Below, piece after piece: positions 63,657 to 64,000 of a stretch of 64,000 nt of DNA. The first letter of the stretch is position 1. Every line of letters begins with the position of its first letter. The notes under the pieces were generated by a model that was not told the origin of the DNA, searched no databases, and worked only from the letters and a program-made list of their open reading frames with translations. The DNA is from Bowmanella sp. JS7-9. GTDB lineage: Bacteria > Pseudomonadota > Gammaproteobacteria > Enterobacterales > Alteromonadaceae. The stretch spans positions 160,874-224,873 of the forward strand of contig NZ_JXSY01000015.1 in assembly GCF_004329715.1 (NCBI RefSeq), written 5' to 3'. The translations under genes and the position numbers were made by a program.

Positions 63657-64000
63657 TGTCTTATTTTCACGCGCCTCCAGTGCGCGCGAGCCACTTTTCT
63701 TTGCTTGTCCATAAGAAAAGTGGCGAAAAGAAAGGACACCCTGCATCAGCCCAATTCCTGCTTTGCTGGTCATTCGCCGGTCGCTCAGAGGTAAAGGCTT
63801 CGCCCGTTCCCTACGCCCCTTCGCTTAATTTTCTGTCCATGAAAATTTACCGGCGTCTGACTGGCGCAAAACAGGGGGCTTCTGAAGGGACATAAAGAGC
63901 CCGCGCGGAGCGCGATTCTTTTGGCGGCGCAGCCGCCTGAAATGCGACTTAATTTGCCCGACATAAAACGGATTTCGTCGAATGGCCTGACAGGATGTCA
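63657..64000. repeat. Dispersed palindromic repeat, truncated by the window edge
   Basis: Dense inverted repeats: CCACTTTTCTT (63691-63701) with AAGAAAAGTGG (63713-63723), CGCGC-GGA-GCGCG near 63905 and GGCGGC-GCA-GCCGCC near 63926. CTGACAGGA near the end recurs at 50027-50035. A frame at 63641-63895 (LLVHKKSGEKKGHPASAQ) resembles a repeat often mis-called as a protein in gammaproteobacteria. Non-coding is favoured. Confidence 0.62.

Larger units (their letters stand above)
63516..64000. other. Gene-free right edge of the window
   Basis: After the mltD terminator (63533-63563) comes unremarkable sequence to about 63657, then a dispersed palindromic repeat to the end. No gene was accepted. 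Confidence 0.5.

Noticed and set aside
63641..63895. Plus-strand frame of 84 codons at the right edge
   Set aside because: It translates a palindromic repeat; similar frames are a common mis-annotation.

Overview
The window looks like a chromosome segment of a motile marine gammaproteobacterium of the order Alteromonadales (Alteromonadaceae-like). The evidence is a polar-type flagellar cluster with sigma-54 and sigma-28 promoters, the Vibrio/Alteromonas-type accessory genes flgP and flgT, a GlyGly-CTERM protein, and gene neighbourhoods such as mrp/apbC next to metG and yafS-like next to gloB. The species assignment is inference; no rRNA gene is present.

Region 1 (1-21016) is flagellar. Three flagellin genes lie in tandem on the minus strand, separated by unusually structured spacers. 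A sialidase-superfamily beta-propeller gene on the plus strand sits between them and flgL and overlaps flgL tail to tail. Two minus-strand structural operons follow: flgFGHIJKL and flgBCDE, separated by a terminator, each with a sigma-54-type promoter. cheV-cheR, with a sigma-28-type promoter, is divergent from flgA. flgM-flgN has a near-perfect sigma-28 promoter. flgP and flgT are divergent, each with a sigma-54-like site. The promoter pattern fits the usual hierarchy: sigma-54 for hook and basal body, sigma-28 for the late flagellin, cheV and flgM.

Region 2 (21017-32950) holds tRNA-Arg(CCU), a periplasmic binding-protein-like gene, kynU translationally coupled to an exported alpha/beta hydrolase (candidate kynurenine formamidase), purL, mltF, a 60-residue basic protein, tadA, two small membrane proteins, galE and a second periplasmic binding-like gene.

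Region 3 (32951-49674) contains guaBA with an intercistronic terminator-like hairpin, xseA, an orphan sensor histidine kinase, gnd, a four-gene Gld-type ABC transporter unit (ATPase, permease, GldG-like, DUF4340), trmO, a secreted peptidyl-prolyl isomerase with a GlyGly-CTERM tail, and the ABC-F gene ybiT.

Region 4 (49675-64000) contains tRNA-Pro(GGG), a palindromic repeat, a cold-shock gene, a YigM-like transporter, a small membrane protein, a TonB-C-like protein, dcd, mrp/apbC, metG, a Fur-box-controlled Fiu/PiuA-type TonB receptor with its piuC partner, a small acidic protein coupled to a VF530-family gene, a YafS-like methyltransferase, gloB, mltD with three LysM repeats, and a dispersed palindromic repeat at the right edge.

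The most unusual structure is in the flagellin spacers. Hairpins just before two flagellin terminators expose loops that are antisense to the flagellin Shine-Dalgarno regions. A second hairpin-enclosed motif is shared by two flagellin 3' UTRs. Degenerate leader-like repeats follow the stop codons of flagellins 1 and 2. No CRISPR array, insertion sequence or prophage was seen.
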